A DNA stretch of 64,000 nucleotides. Source: Hybos culiciformis (Eukaryota > Arthropoda > Insecta > Diptera > Hybotidae). This document shows, piece by piece, positions 23,513-35,376 of the stretch (positions within the stretch are counted from its first letter, which is position 1; the number at the start of each line of letters is the position of its first letter). Below the pieces are notes generated by a model. The model searched no databases and was not told where the DNA came from. It saw only the letters and a program-made list of their open reading frames with translations. The translations under genes were made by a program, and so were the position numbers. Where the stretch lies: assembly GCA_964007475.1 (NCBI GenBank), contig OZ023274.1:39735860-39799859 (forward strand), given 5' to 3'.

Positions 23513-25065
23513 GTATGTTTTTTTTAAGGTAAATGTTTGTGAAAAAAATTATTTTCCAAAAGTCTACTTTTACAACTTTTTTTTTAGGCATCGCAGAATT
23601 TTTCTAAAGATGTCATTTGAAGGGCATCTGGGAGTAGTTAGTTTTAGCTTTTTGAATATTCGATGTCAAAAAAGATCTTCGAAATTCGAAAAAACAGTCT
23701 AAAATTGCTCCTTAAAAAAGGTTTCTTTAAGTGAAAAAAATGCAAAATTAGAGAAAACTGGGAAAAGTAGAAAAAAGTTTCTTTTTAAATTAATAAAATT
23801 TTGAATTGATAAAAAATGAAAATTACTTATATTTACGCTAAGGAACTACGTTCCAATCGGGTGTCCCATGACAGCTCTTGTGTTTTTTTTTTATTATTTG
23901 AGGTGATGGTAGGAAAAAATATTTATAATTCAATGCTATGGTTACATAAAATGAAAGATTCCTGCACAGCAATGTAGCCAGAAAAATAAATCATCGAAAT
24001 ATAATGTGTGATCAAATAAGATAAGATATATATAGATAACACTTGTATGTAGTTGTAAATAATTTGTAGTTTATTTGGTATAAGGAAAGGACTAATCTGG
24101 TTAGAACAATTCTATAGACTTATCCTTTTTTACGAATTCTTAGAAGCTATATAAGTAAGTTCGGTTTTACATTGTTTTAGATATATTTTATATTTTCAAA
24201 ATCATATGTTTGTAAAGGAAAAACTTTATAATTGACTCATACATAATCTTAAAATTATATTAATTTATGTTATGCAATATATTTGTTATGTACACATGTT
24301 TTAAGATTGTTGTGGTTGTTTTTTTTTTTGAGGTATTTGCATTCACATTGTTTTAAAAAACGATAAAATAGTATTCAAAACCGTTTTCTAATAAAATTGT
24401 TAACATACATTCAGTATTAAAAAAGTATTATATTTTATTAACGATGGCAGGTTCATGTTTGAATGTACCCAGCTTCCTTTTCTATTGTATTACTAACTTA
24501 TTTTTATTATAACACAACTATGAAAACGTAATCATCTATGTCTAACAGATTAATTAAATATTCATAAATAATTATATTCGTATAAATTTTCTGGAGAATA
24601 ATATTTAAAAATATTAAACAGCTTTAATGTTTTTGATTTTCTAAATTATTCATTTCTCAAAAGAAAATAAAAAAAATAAAGAAGTAAAAGAAAATAGAAT
24701 TTTCATTTATTAATATTAGACACTTTTATATTCAAAATATCAACACAGTATTGTGGGAAAATTTTAGACAATTTTGATGAAGAAAGAGAAAAATATGTAA
24801 TAATTTTTTTTATTTTTTTTTTGATTCAAATCATAAAAACAGTCAGTGTCAAACTTTACTGACTGAGATAATAGAAAAGTTAATTTAATAATAATAAAAA
24901 AATTAATATTATTATAACAAAGCAATTTATTATACCTTAGATTTTGTTTTTTTTTTAAATATCATGAAAAAGAAAACACAAAATAAGTATCTGATTTTCA
25001 ATTCATTTATATAAATTGCTATATAATCAATTATTTACACATCGTATAGTTCATAATAAATATAA
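23513..25065. other. AT-rich stretch, no supported gene
   Basis: Short frames only. The phrase GGCTCTTGTGTTTTTT of 22449 recurs as CAGCTCTTGTGTTTTTT near 23873, suggesting further copies of the same local repeat. Confidence 0.4.
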
Positions 25066-25074
25066 TAATAAACG

Positions 25075-26148
25075 GGGCACTGAATTATGGCCGCGGAAAA
25101 AGTTTGTATGGGCGGGCAAAATTCATTTTTAAAATGAATTTTGTCCGCGCAACAAAATGTCTTTTGACCGCGCGGTCAAAATTCATTTTATTTATAAATT
25201 GAGTCGCGGTCAAAATTCATTTTGAAAATGAATTTTGCCCGCACATTTTCTCGCGGTCAAAATTCATTTTTTTATAAATTGAGTCACGGCCAAAATTCAT
25301 TTTGAAAATGAATTTTGTCCGCACATTTTGCCGCGGTCAAAATTCATTTTTTTTAAATTGAGTTGTTGCCGGGAACGCGAGTATTATGCACAAAAGTTAT
25401 GGAGAAGATACAATTCATTTTAAATGACTTATTTTGAAAAATGAAATCAACCCTCCGATAAAATATTGTGTTCTAAGCAAAAGGGCAAGGGAGCCAGCCG
25501 CAAATCCCACTGACCAACCGCTCGCCCGCAGCCCTGCTGCCCCGTTCCCCTTTTGCTTAGAACACAATATTTTATCGGAATATATAACACAATATTTTAT
25601 CGGAATATATTGTGAGGTACACAAAGGGAAGGGGGGGCAGCAGGGCGGCGGGCGGGCGGTTGGTCTGCTGCCCCCCTTCCCCTTGGGTCTACCCCACAAA
25701 TATTTTATCTTTTTTACTCACATATGATAAATAGTGTCGTTTTAAAAATGATTTTAGGCCTTTTCCAAAAGGATGCCGTACAAAATGTATGAAAAAGCTG
25801 TTTTTATTTTCAATATTTGTTAAGTAATATTTTTGATGAAACTATTTCTGCATAATACAGCCGCAAATTTTGTCGCGGTCAAAATTCATTTTTTTTCTAA
25901 ATAGAGTCGCGGCCAAAATTCATTTTGAAAATGAATTTTGTCCGCACATTTTGCCGCGGTCAAAATTCATTTTTTTACTAAATTGAGTTGCGGCCAAAAT
26001 TCATTTTAAAAATGAATTTTGTCCGCACATTTTGTAGCGGTCAAAATTCATTTGTTTTCTAAATTGAGGCGCGGTCAAAACTCATTTTGATAATGAATTT
26101 TGACCGCCAGTCGCGGTCATAATTCATACGGTCAAAATTCATGGAGCC
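25075..26148. mobile_element. 1.07 kb modular palindromic element, type A, with 9 bp target duplication
   Basis: TAATAAACG occurs on both sides (25066-25074 and 26149-26157). Both flanks of the interior are arrays of a palindromic module: CGCGGTCAAAATTCATTTT joined to its complement AAAATGAATTTTGTCCGC, repeated about four times at 25095-25350 and four times at 25875-26100. In the middle, 25456-25582 forms a hairpin (arms CCGATAAAATATTGTGTTCT and complement) enclosing a GC-rich core with CGCAAATCCCACTGACCAAC followed by CGCCCGCAGCC; a second, inverted copy of this core lies at 25640-25665. The right terminus read inward is AGGCTCCATGAATTTTGACC. The target-site length suggests a hAT-like mechanism, but the ends are weak. 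Frames of 94 and 97 codons here are by-products of the GC-rich core. Confidence 0.75.
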
Positions 26149-26157
26149 TAATAAACG

Positions 26158-26691
26158 TGTATAGTCGTATACATATTATATGCAAAAACATTAGAAAAAG
26201 AAGATGATTATTGAGATAATGAATAATATAATGTATATACTTATAATAATACTACGTATGAATTTTTATAGATTATTGTATAACAAAAATGTTCATTATA
26301 CAAATAAACATAAACATGTTAAAAGGTTTAACTAACTATGTATGTGAAAAAGCAAGTTCTTTATTTTCCATACTATTTCTTATTTATTTTATTTTATTTA
26401 TTATTCTAATATTATTTATTATCTCAAAGGAATATGAAATTAATATCTTTTAGAATAGGAAATTTTCTTTCGCACTTAAATTAATTCAATTTAAGTAGTT
26501 CCATTAAAGCTAACCTGAATAATATTTTTTTAAAAGTACTATATTAAATTATACTAATATTTTTTTTTTCGATGAAATTCAAATGAAGTCGTGTATGTTG
26601 TTATTTTTTTCAGTTCAAAAACTGTATTTTATTTTATAATAAAAATTTAAGATTTAAGCGAATAAGAATCAGTAGAAATAATTTCAGTGTA
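26158..26691. other. AT-rich stretch, no supported gene
   Basis: Nothing recognisable beyond A/T runs. Confidence 0.4.
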
Positions 26692-26699
26692 TATTATAG

Positions 26700-27036
26700 C
26701 AGTGTTCCTCAAGCTGAGTTCCGCGGAATCCATGAAATCTCCACAAAAAAAAAATCGACAATTAAAAGGTATAACTGCTTCATTTCCTCAGAATTATTAA
26801 AAAAAATATTAAAACTTTAATGAAAACTAGATTTTTAATAAATAAAGTTAATTTTTCGCACACGTAAATAGTTTTTTATTAAAAAATTTAATATGTGCTA
26901 CTAGTATATACTTAACACTATCAACACGACAGTTTGAATAAATTCGAACCTATATTTAAAGAACCTAATGTTGTCTCAATAAATTAATATATTTCACATA
27001 AGTGTTACGCGAGATTTTAAAGTTTGACGACCACTG
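26700..27036. mobile_element. 337 bp nonautonomous hAT element with perfect 8 bp target duplication
   Basis: TATTATAG precedes (26692-26699) and follows (27037-27044). The left end CAGTGTTCCTCAAGCT and the right-end complement CAGTGGTCGTCAAACTT are variants of the CAGTGGTTCTCAAACT terminus known from many hAT-family elements. It is noncoding and AT-rich inside. Ends and duplication together make this one of the safest calls in the window. Confidence 0.92.
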
Positions 27037-27044
27037 TATTATAG

Positions 27045-30000
27045 GATTGAAAACTAAAAATTAGTTCTATAAAGAAAATGGAAACAATATTTGTATAAAT
27101 ACCTTTCTTCTACATCACTTCGATTTAAAAATAAAATATTAAAGTACTTAGTACATTTAAGTTAAGTTAAGATGTTCTATTTTAACAGATATTTGGAACA
27201 ACTGTCAAAACTTATTTCCACAGATTTTATTTGCCGACTTTCGAATACGTTATTTGTTTTATTATTTTAGACATTACTTTTTTTTAGATCCCAAAAATAA
27301 TTTTTAAATATTTGATATTACTTTAACGAAAATTACAAAGAACAAGAAAATTCGTTTCTTTTTTAAATTTGCTGTGAAAAAAATCTGTTATTGTGAACCA
27401 AAACAATTGTGAAAACATTTTGCACATTCTTTAAAAGAAAAATCTGATATTTAATGTATGACAACATTATTTTACATAATTCACAATAATTTACATTTGA
27501 ATTCTACAATTAAATCGAATTTATAAAATGAAAATACTTTTATTTCTACCTGGAAGTGCAAGTATCTCTAAAATTACACATGTAAAATACCAATGTATAT
27601 AAGTACATATATAATATAAATTATACAAGTTGTAAATAATTTGAATTATTGCCCCTTATACAGTTCAAAAGCAATTAAACAGATAAATATCAAAATTTAT
27701 GACACTCAGTTTTCGTTCGGGTTACAAAAGTTTTATATAAGATATATATGGTACATACATTACATACACATGCACATATATACGCTATGAATTTATTCAT
27801 CAAATAAATTTAAAAAATATAAATTCTATTTTCTTATGGATATTGTAAGAACAACAAAGGCGTTTTTATGAACATGAAAAACATCATGAATAAAAAAAAT
27901 GAAATAATAACTCATATTGAAAAGAATAAAATCAATACGGTTAAGATACGGCTGCTTTTATGTACAGATTTATAGAAAGAATAGGGGCTGTCAATTTTTT
28001 AGTAATTCTATCATAGTCCATATATTTTTGTCCTTCGCTTTTTTTTAAAAAAAATTTAAAATCTTTTTTAAAAGACCAAAAAGCTGTGCGGGAAATTGAA
28101 TTTCGGACTCTTTTTTCGGCTTTCAAATTATATTATGCTTTTAATTTCTGTAATGTGTCATTAAAAAGTTCAAAATCGATAATATTGGAAGAAGATTTTT
28201 CTCAAAATTTACATTCACATGACAAAAAAGTTGTATCAAGGTTACCTCCGAATGAGAAAAACATAAAACTTAGAAAAATTTTTTAAACTGAACATAAAAT
28301 ATAAAAATAAATTGAGGCTTTTTCAATTACCTTATTTAAGATCTGTTCCTACAAACTAACCATTTTCTTTAAAATAAAATAATCTACAAGTTGTCTATAA
28401 ATTTACCAACCATCAAATAATGTTCCATGGACAAAAATCCTTATTATAATAAAATTAAAACCCGATCAGGAAATATATTACATCAGTAGTAGTATACTTT
28501 TAGTTCACAATAAATATTATAAAAATTCTGATATATGCATATATATGTTCAGATTTGTTTCTTAAAAAATAAAGAGCGAAATTAAAGTATCTGGATCTAT
28601 AATTAAGACGTAAGGGTCACCGATAGTTAAAATATTTATTTTAAAGGATTATGTTGTAAACTTAATAAAAAATTGAATTAAAATAAATATAACATTTTAT
28701 AATTTTTTTTCTTTGAATTATAAATGAAGAAAAGGCAAAATGTTTAAATGAATCAATTACAGGGAAATTAAATTTTATATTCTCCTACAGAATATGCAAT
28801 AGATGTATATTTTTTGAGGTAATTAAATATTCGGTGATAATTGCTTTTTATTTGAAATTTATTCATTATTTATGATTATTTAAATTTTTTATTCAGTCAC
28901 AAAGCATAAAAAAATCCCTAAAGATTAAGTATACCATTTTATTTACTTTTCTTTTTTTTAATTATAATTAAATTATAATAAAATTAACAATATAAATACA
29001 TATAATTTTTTATAATGTAAATAGATTTATTGTACTCAGATTTTTCTTAATTTTCATTATATTATCAAAATTTCGATAAATTTAAATTAATATATTTTTT
29101 TTTTTCACATTATCTTAGTTAGTTAGTTTGATGACAATAAGGCGTAGAGAGATTGAATCAAGTAAGCTCGAAACAATAATTTCTTTTTTTGTCCCATGTT
29201 TCAAATATTGAATAACATTTAATATGAAATTTGAGAGCCAAATTAAAAAACAGTGCTACATTATGTACTTTACACTTTTCCACCACTGTTGGTTCTATAT
29301 ATTTAACCAAATTTTTTGCAAAATTTTCTTGTGTATAGTAAATTTCAAAATATTTACTAAAGAACTCATTAAAAAATATTTTCATTATTTTAATTTCAAA
29401 AATGTGTGAAATAAAACTATGTTAAATATTTGAAATTTTTATCCCTTTTATTTTTGTAAAGATTAAATTGGAGAATTTTATTATAAGAAATTTTCGAATA
29501 ATAAAATATTTTATTTATTGAAATTAGGTTAATGAAATGTAATATATTTATAATGCTACTGATATTTTTTTTTTGAAAATTTATATTTTTAACCAATATT
29601 CGTGGTTATAACTTTTAAACACATATACCATTCACGCACAATATAATCAGCTAATAATTTTTATTTTCCTATAATTTTAATAAAACCTGTAAATTTTTTT
29701 TGCCTCCAAAGTTGCAATTAATTTAACTTTTTTTTGTTGTACTAAATTTATTTTTAATATTAAAAGCGCCCTAAAAATATTCGTTCGTTCAAAAATTTAA
29801 TAACTTAAAAAACAATTTTTTTTTCGTTTTCAAGTTAAAATAAAATGTTTGGCTTGCGAATGAGTTACGCTCAGCGGCGCCGAAAATAAAGAAATGGAAA
29901 TTATATTGTTTCGGCTCAAAATAAATTTAATCCTTTTTAAATGTGAATTTTTATACAATAATTTTTTTTTTAATTGTTTTCCCGCGTTTTCAAACGTGCA

Positions 30001-31395
30001 TAATCATTAATCAAAACTTATTTTAATATTTAAAAAATAAAAACAACTACTGATGTTTTAACAAATCAATTAAAAATATATTAATGTTTGTATCAAATGA
30101 AATTATTTTCATATTGGAAAATCGGATTAACATTGTTTACTGAATAGTAGCTACTACAAAAATATATAAATTTTTTTAATTTATTTTTTTTTAAATATTT
30201 TATTCCAAATATTTTATTGCCAATTACATTTATTATAAGCGTATATATATAATATTATTATAATAACATTTAATTTTATTTTATTTCATTGTTTATTTAT
30301 CTCAAAAATAATTAAAAAAATAAAATTGATAATAAAAATTAACAAATAATTTATGAGAGAAAATTAATTTTTTATTAATAAATGAATAACACGTCCAATA
30401 TAGGTAATATACATAAAACGATTCCAACTTATATATTTATTTTTCTAAATAAAAAAAAAAAACAAACAAAAAACAAATATAAAAAAATTTTGTTACAAAA
30501 TATCATTTTATTGGATGGAAAAAAAATTAAGATAGTAGCTATGTTGACAATTAACAATACATATAACATTTAATATATAATCCCAAAAATGTCATCTTTT
30601 TCATAAATGTAATATGAATAAAAATTTCTTGAAAGCTTAAGTCATATAAAATCGTTTTGATATTAAAAAGATTTTCTCTTTACAATTTTGTACGAAAACT
30701 TTTCATGTTTTCCGTATACTTACGTTGTTCTTATTGCTTTTATAAGCATATACTTTTTAACTATAAAATATATTTTTAAAAGAAAAATATCTAATAATGT
30801 ATGTATGTACATATTTAAGCAAAATCCTAGAACAGAGTTAGTAAATATTTTTTTTTTTTCAGCCCAATTAAAGAAAAAATACTTGAATTTATTGAAAAAA
30901 ACCAAACACTTTTGCAAAATATTTGCAAAAATATTAAATTGCAAACTTCTTGTATTTCAAAAGAAATGATATGAAATATTATATAATTTTGAAATTAATA
31001 AGCTTAATTTATTGATTTGAAGTCAATAAGAATAAAACTTTTTAATTTGCTAAAAATATTTACATTTAGTATCTGCATAAATTTTTTTTCGAATACAACT
31101 AATAATATATAGAATGTACCAATGTAAATATGCAATTTAAAAGTATTACAGTATTCAATGTTATTTCCAAATCTCTTGGTATACACAACATTCGAACATA
31201 TAATTTTTATGTTTACATAAAACAAAAAATTTTGCTCGTATTAAATATTTAACATTATTTATTTACCATCATGATTAAACATTTCTTCTTATAACATAAG
31301 AGCACTACAGTCTTCTTAGAGATAAGAATAATTTTGATTCGAAACAGCTAATTAATTACTAATATTTACAACTTGAACAATGTTTTATTAACAAA
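27045..31395. other. long AT-rich stretch, no supported gene
   Basis: Two places look slightly less random. At 28074-28285 (plus) a frame with AVREIEFRTLFSAF and later DKKVVSRLPPNEKN is open and ends in TAA. At 29158-29385 (minus) a frame contains NVALFFNLALKFHIKC, which is faintly like the helical part of BTB domains. Neither has supporting splice or promoter signals, so neither is called as a gene. Confidence 0.4.
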
Positions 31396-31399
31396 AGCA

Positions 31400-32877
31400 A
31401 TATATCCAGGACAAAAGGATAAAAATCCCTACATTGTCACCTTTTTATTGTGTTTTTATATTTTTTATTTTTATACATATAAGAAAACTTAAGAAATCCC
31501 TATTTCTTAATCCTATATCTAACCTTACTACTAAACTTTACTTTTAATTTAATTTATTTCAGTTTAGATCAAACTTTTACAAAAATAATTTCAATTTAAC
31601 AATTCAAAATTACAATTAAAATTACAAAACAATAATTTATGTACAATTTAAATTTAATATAATATAATATAAAATTTACAAGTTAAAATTTACAATCTAG
31701 TTACTAGAAAAAAGTTTTAGTTTTAGTGTTTCTTTTGATACAGAAAAATCAATTAAATGTTTATATTTGTTTCCTGTCAAGAGCATTCGATTGATTGGTT
31801 CGTTTTGTCCATAGTTCGTTCTGTGGAATTTAAGAGTAAAAAGGTCAGGAGAACGGAGGCGGGTATCGCTGCGAAATACGATTCGCTGAAAAATAAAGGG
31901 AGAGATAATATTTTCATTGATAATTTGAGTTATGAAAATTACATCTGACACTTCGCGTCTTTTTTTTAGGGGAACTAAATTGATTAATTTTAGTCTGTTT
32001 TCGTAAGGTGGTAAAATTAAAGGATTTGACCACGGGAGGTGGCGAAGGGCGAATCGTAAGAATTTTTTTTGAATAGATTCAATGCGATCAATATGCACAT
32101 TATAGTGAGGTGACCAAACTTGACTAGCATATTCAATATTGGGGCGGACAATTGTAGTGTATAGAATTTTAAGAATATAAGGATCGTTGAATTCACGCGA
32201 AAATCTTTTGACAAAACCAAGCATGGAATTGGTCTTACTTATAATATTGTCGTAGTGGAGTTTAAAAGTTAGTTTTTCGTCATAAAGCACACACAGGTCT
32301 TTGAAAGTGGTTACTTTACTAATAGCGTTATTATTGAAAGAATACGGGAATATGATGGGGCTTTGCTTACGAGTGTAAGACATGAACGCACACTTACTGA
32401 TGTTGAGAGACAGGTTATTCGATTGGCACCAAGTATAGAAGCGATCTAAATCTCCTTGGAGGAGGATTGCATCTTCAACTGATGTGATTTTTTTAAAAAT
32501 TTTCATATCGTCCGCGTAGATTTGAAGCTCACTATTTCGTATTATTGAAATGACGTCATTTATGGAAATAATAAATAGAAGGGGACCGAGATGACTACCT
32601 TGAGGAACTCCTGAATTGGCTTCATAAGCTGAAGATATAGAAGATCTAAAAATTACATTATAAGTGCGATCCTTGAGATAAGAGCCAACCCAATTAACGA
32701 AGTAAGTAGGGAATTTCAACTTATTTAACTTGAACAGAATTACATTATGAGGTAGAAGGTCAAAAGCTTTGCTGAGGTCGGTGTAAATGACATCAGTTTG
32801 AAATCCCGATTCAATAGATTCGACAAGAATAGAAGTTGTTTCAAGAAGATTAGTGATGGTTGATTTCTTTTTCATAA
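31400..32877 (-). mobile_element. 5'-truncated non-LTR retrotransposon (Jockey/CR1/L2 superfamily)
   Basis: Consists of the reverse-transcriptase ORF (31697-32875) and, downstream on the minus strand, an AT-rich 3' untranslated region of about 300 bp to roughly 31400, where the GC-richer phrase GGGATTTTTATCCTTTTGTC marks the likely 3' end. The endonuclease and the fingers of the polymerase are missing, so insertion was 5'-truncated. The truncation point abuts the C-terminus of a different, older Jockey fragment (32884-33310) in the same orientation. No clean target duplication was found. Confidence 0.8.
31697..32875 (-). CDS. reverse transcriptase ORF, N-terminally truncated
   Basis: An uninterrupted 392-codon frame. 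Motifs in order: DLSKAFD at residues 33-39 (first catalytic aspartate region), GVPQGS at 89-94, YADD at 120-123 (catalytic pair), DLCVLYDEKLTF at 193-204, and RPNIEYASQVW at 244-254, the conserved element after the thumb in Jockey, CR1 and L2-type enzymes. Full-length ORF2 proteins of this group are about 900 residues with an N-terminal endonuclease; here only the palm-to-C-terminus part remains, so the ATG is internal and not a true start. The frame lacks stops, implying recent insertion, although glycine is replaced by cysteine in the usual DLGV motif. There is no RNase H domain. It is not a host gene. Confidence 0.85.
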   Translation of the reverse strand: MKKKSTITNLLETTSILVESIESGFQTDVIYTDLSKAFDLLPHNVILFKLNKLKFPTYFVNWVGSYLKDRTYNVIFRSSISSAYEANSGVPQGSHLGPLLFIISINDVISIIRNSELQIYADDMKIFKKITSVEDAILLQGDLDRFYTWCQSNNLSLNISKCAFMSYTRKQSPIIFPYSFNNNAISKVTTFKDLCVLYDEKLTFKLHYDNIISKTNSMLGFVKRFSREFNDPYILKILYTTIVRPNIEYASQVWSPHYNVHIDRIESIQKKFLRFALRHLPWSNPLILPPYENRLKLINLVPLKKRREVSDVIFITQIINENIISPFIFQRIVFRSDTRLRSPDLFTLKFHRTNYGQNEPINRMLLTGNKYKHLIDFSVSKETLKLKLFSSN

Positions 32878-32883
32878 ACTTAA

Positions 32884-33310
32884 CTAATTTTGTGTAATGT
32901 ATTTGACCAGTTCATTGTTAATCCTATTACTTATTTCTTTGTTAAGCAAATTAATTTTTTTTTATCAATATATAAAGCATTTGTAAATTCATGTACTGTA
33001 AAAGTACTGGAAAACCAGGGTACATTTAAAATCATTTTTACTATTTTCTTTTGATTGTACTTTTCTCATATGTGACTTGGCACAATCACCCCAAAACTGG
33101 ACATCCAAATAATAATATGCTCTGGAATATGCTTTTGAAAATTATGAGTTTCTTTTCTGTGGACATAAGTAACATAAGTTTTCTTACATATAGGAGGATA
33201 TAACATTTTTATTGCGAGCTCAATTTTTTTTAATGAATAATTAATATACGCGTTGAATAATAGTTTCCTGTCTAAAATTACTTCCAAGTATTTTCGTATT
33301 CAATAAACTT
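32884..33310 (-). pseudogene. frameshifted Jockey-type reverse transcriptase C-terminal fragment
   Basis: Read on the minus strand, 33310-33150 gives YLEVILDRKLLFNAYINYS, corresponding to the family's YLGVILDRKL segment. After a frame change, 33066-33110 gives YLDVQFWGDCAKSH, and after another, about 33010-33050 gives KMILNVPWF. The end at 32884-32940 gives EISNRINNELVKYITQN then TAG. These four segments occur in the order expected for the C-terminal half of Jockey ORF2, which shows a decayed copy with at least two frameshifts. The younger truncated element starts 7-10 bp beyond its stop codon. Confidence 0.75.
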
Positions 33311-35049
33311 TTAAAAAAAAAATTAAATCCTTAAATTTAACAGAATTTTGTTTTATATTTACATTATTGAATTAGTTTTATGAAATAATAATATTTTTTT
33401 AGTTAGATTTTCTGGAACAATAATATTGGTTTTGATATTCTTTAAATAAATCGTAAATGCTTTAATTATTTTCATCGAAGAAACTAAATAAAATGTAGGG
33501 AATTTTTATTTTTATATAATTTTGTATTTTTTTTTTTTATCCTTAAGACCATAACTTTTATTTATTATTCTTTAAAAAAAATTTTTCGATATAAAAAATA
33601 AAACTTCTTTAATATGTTCCCCAGTTTTTAATCTTGATGAATGTTGTGAAAAATAAATTTTATTCGCATGGGAAAAAGTAAAATATTTAAAATGTTAAAA
33701 TGTCAAAATAAACTCCATCAAAACTTTAACTTTTTTTTTTTTGCATTCGTTTGTGGCTGTTTTATTGGTATTAATAAAAAAAATAATAATAATTTTCCAC
33801 CTATGAACTTCCATCAGTAATTTATTCACTAATATAAAAATGTAGATCATAGAATAGTTTCTTCTTCCATACAAAGTCAAAACAAATAATTATTTCATAT
33901 TTCAAAATCATATTTGTTATTATCGTACCTATTAAGTAGATTTTAAGTAATGAATATTATGGATTTGATTCCTACTCCCCCAGGGATTGTATTCAACTTA
34001 TCCATATTGTCCTGTACTTGAATTACTTATGTAATTGCCATGTACCAACATTTATCAGTATATTGTTGAATTCGTCTTGAATTCGTTTCAAGTTTTCATT
34101 TATTATTTTCATTATCTACAATTTTTTAAGTTTTTTAAAAATATCTAAAGTTTTCTGTTGTTTATATTGTTGCACCAAATATGAACATCAGGTGATAAAA
34201 AAGAACTGGCAATCACTTTAAAATATTGAAATAATTTATATACGGTTCCAGCATAAAGTTAAAATTAAAATAAAGTTATATTTGTCACATCTATTTTTTT
34301 AACACATTAATCTTAATAATTAATTAAAGTTTATTTTTTTTATAATCGTACAAGAAACTTTATGAAATATAATATTTATTATTAAATAACTTGTTGGACA
34401 AGAAATATACGACGAGCATAATAATATGTGCTTTAAGTGTCACTACAACATGACTTTTCAACATCAGTGAGAAAAATATCTTACTTATAGTGTGAGAATG
34501 TTAAAAATATCTGTGGAAAATTATTATTATATATGTATGTGTTTATATATATATTTTTTAAAAAAACGAGTTATAATGAATTTATGTTTTTACTCCACAA
34601 ACTATATCATTATTATAAGTCGCATACAGATTATGTTGTTTTCATGGTAAAAGTTTGATTCATTAAGAATTGTTCGCTAAAAAAAAGAAATAACAAAAAA
34701 TAATATAGTTAAATGGCTTTTGATATAATTTTTATTTTTGACAAAATTCTTCCTGTGTTTCACTATGTAATACATAACACTATATATTACGTAAAAAATT
34801 GTTCTTTAGAAGGAAAAAAATTATAAAAATATATATAAATTTTTTTTTTTGATTTATTTGAAACGATTTTTCGTTATCTGATGATCTAAATTTAAAATGA
34901 AAAAACATTATATGATTTAACATTGTTATGTAAAATTTAACACCATAAAGATGAAAAGGATAGATTTAAATTGAAACTAAAAATAAATTCTTTTTTTTTA
35001 TAACGACATGGATGTGTAGAAAAAAAAAAATTTTTTCCCGTCATATGTT
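33311..35049. other. AT-rich stretch, no supported gene
   Basis: Only short chance frames are visible. Confidence 0.4.
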
Positions 35050-35376
35050 ATGAATGAATTCTATTCTATGCTAATTTTCTTTCTATTTTCCGCAATTCAC
35101 ACTTCTAGAGCCACCANNNNNNNNNNNNNNNNNNNNNNNNNNNNNNNNNNNNNNNNNNNNNNNNNNNNNNNNNNNNNNNNNNNNNNNNNNNNNNNNNNNN
35201 NNNNNNNNNNNNNNNNNNNNNNNNNNNNNNNNNNNNNNNNNNNNNNNNNNNNNNNNNNNNNNNNNNNNNNNNNNNNNNNNNNNNNNNNNNNNNNNNNNNN
35301 NNNNNNNNNNNNNNNNCCCAGTTTAGATACGAAATTCAAAAGAGCTGAGTATTATGGGAAAAAAAAGTGTACTTAA
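35050..35376 (+). CDS. possible small secreted protein interrupted by the assembly gap
   Basis: Before the gap, an ATG opens MNEFYSMLIFFLFSAIHTSR, which has the polar start, hydrophobic core and small-residue end of a signal peptide. After the gap, one frame reads PSLDTKFKRAEYYGKKKC, T, then TAA. The gap length is a placeholder, so the two pieces may not belong together or be in the same frame. No family was recognised, and no similarity to the four-cysteine peptides is visible in what remains. Confidence 0.25.
   Translation: MNEFYSMLIFFLFSAIHTSRATXXXXXXXXXXXXXXXXXXXXXXXXXXXXXXXXXXXXXXXXXXXXXXXXXXXXXXXXXXXXXXXXXXXPSLDTKFKRAEYYGKKKCT
35117..35316. other. assembly gap (200 N)
   Basis: Exactly 200 ambiguous bases, a conventional fixed-size scaffold join; the true length is unknown. 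Confidence 0.99.

Noticed and set aside
25415..25727. 94- and 97-codon proline- and arginine-rich frames on both strands
   Set aside because: Both come from the GC-rich hairpin core of the type A element.
28074..28285. Plus-strand frame with AVREIEFRTLFSAF and RLPPNEKN
   Set aside because: No homologue recognised and no splice or promoter support.
29158..29385. Minus-strand frame faintly like a BTB helical segment (NVALFFNLALKFHIKC)
   Set aside because: Match is short and in AT-rich sequence that favours F, L, I and K; no flanking domain parts found.
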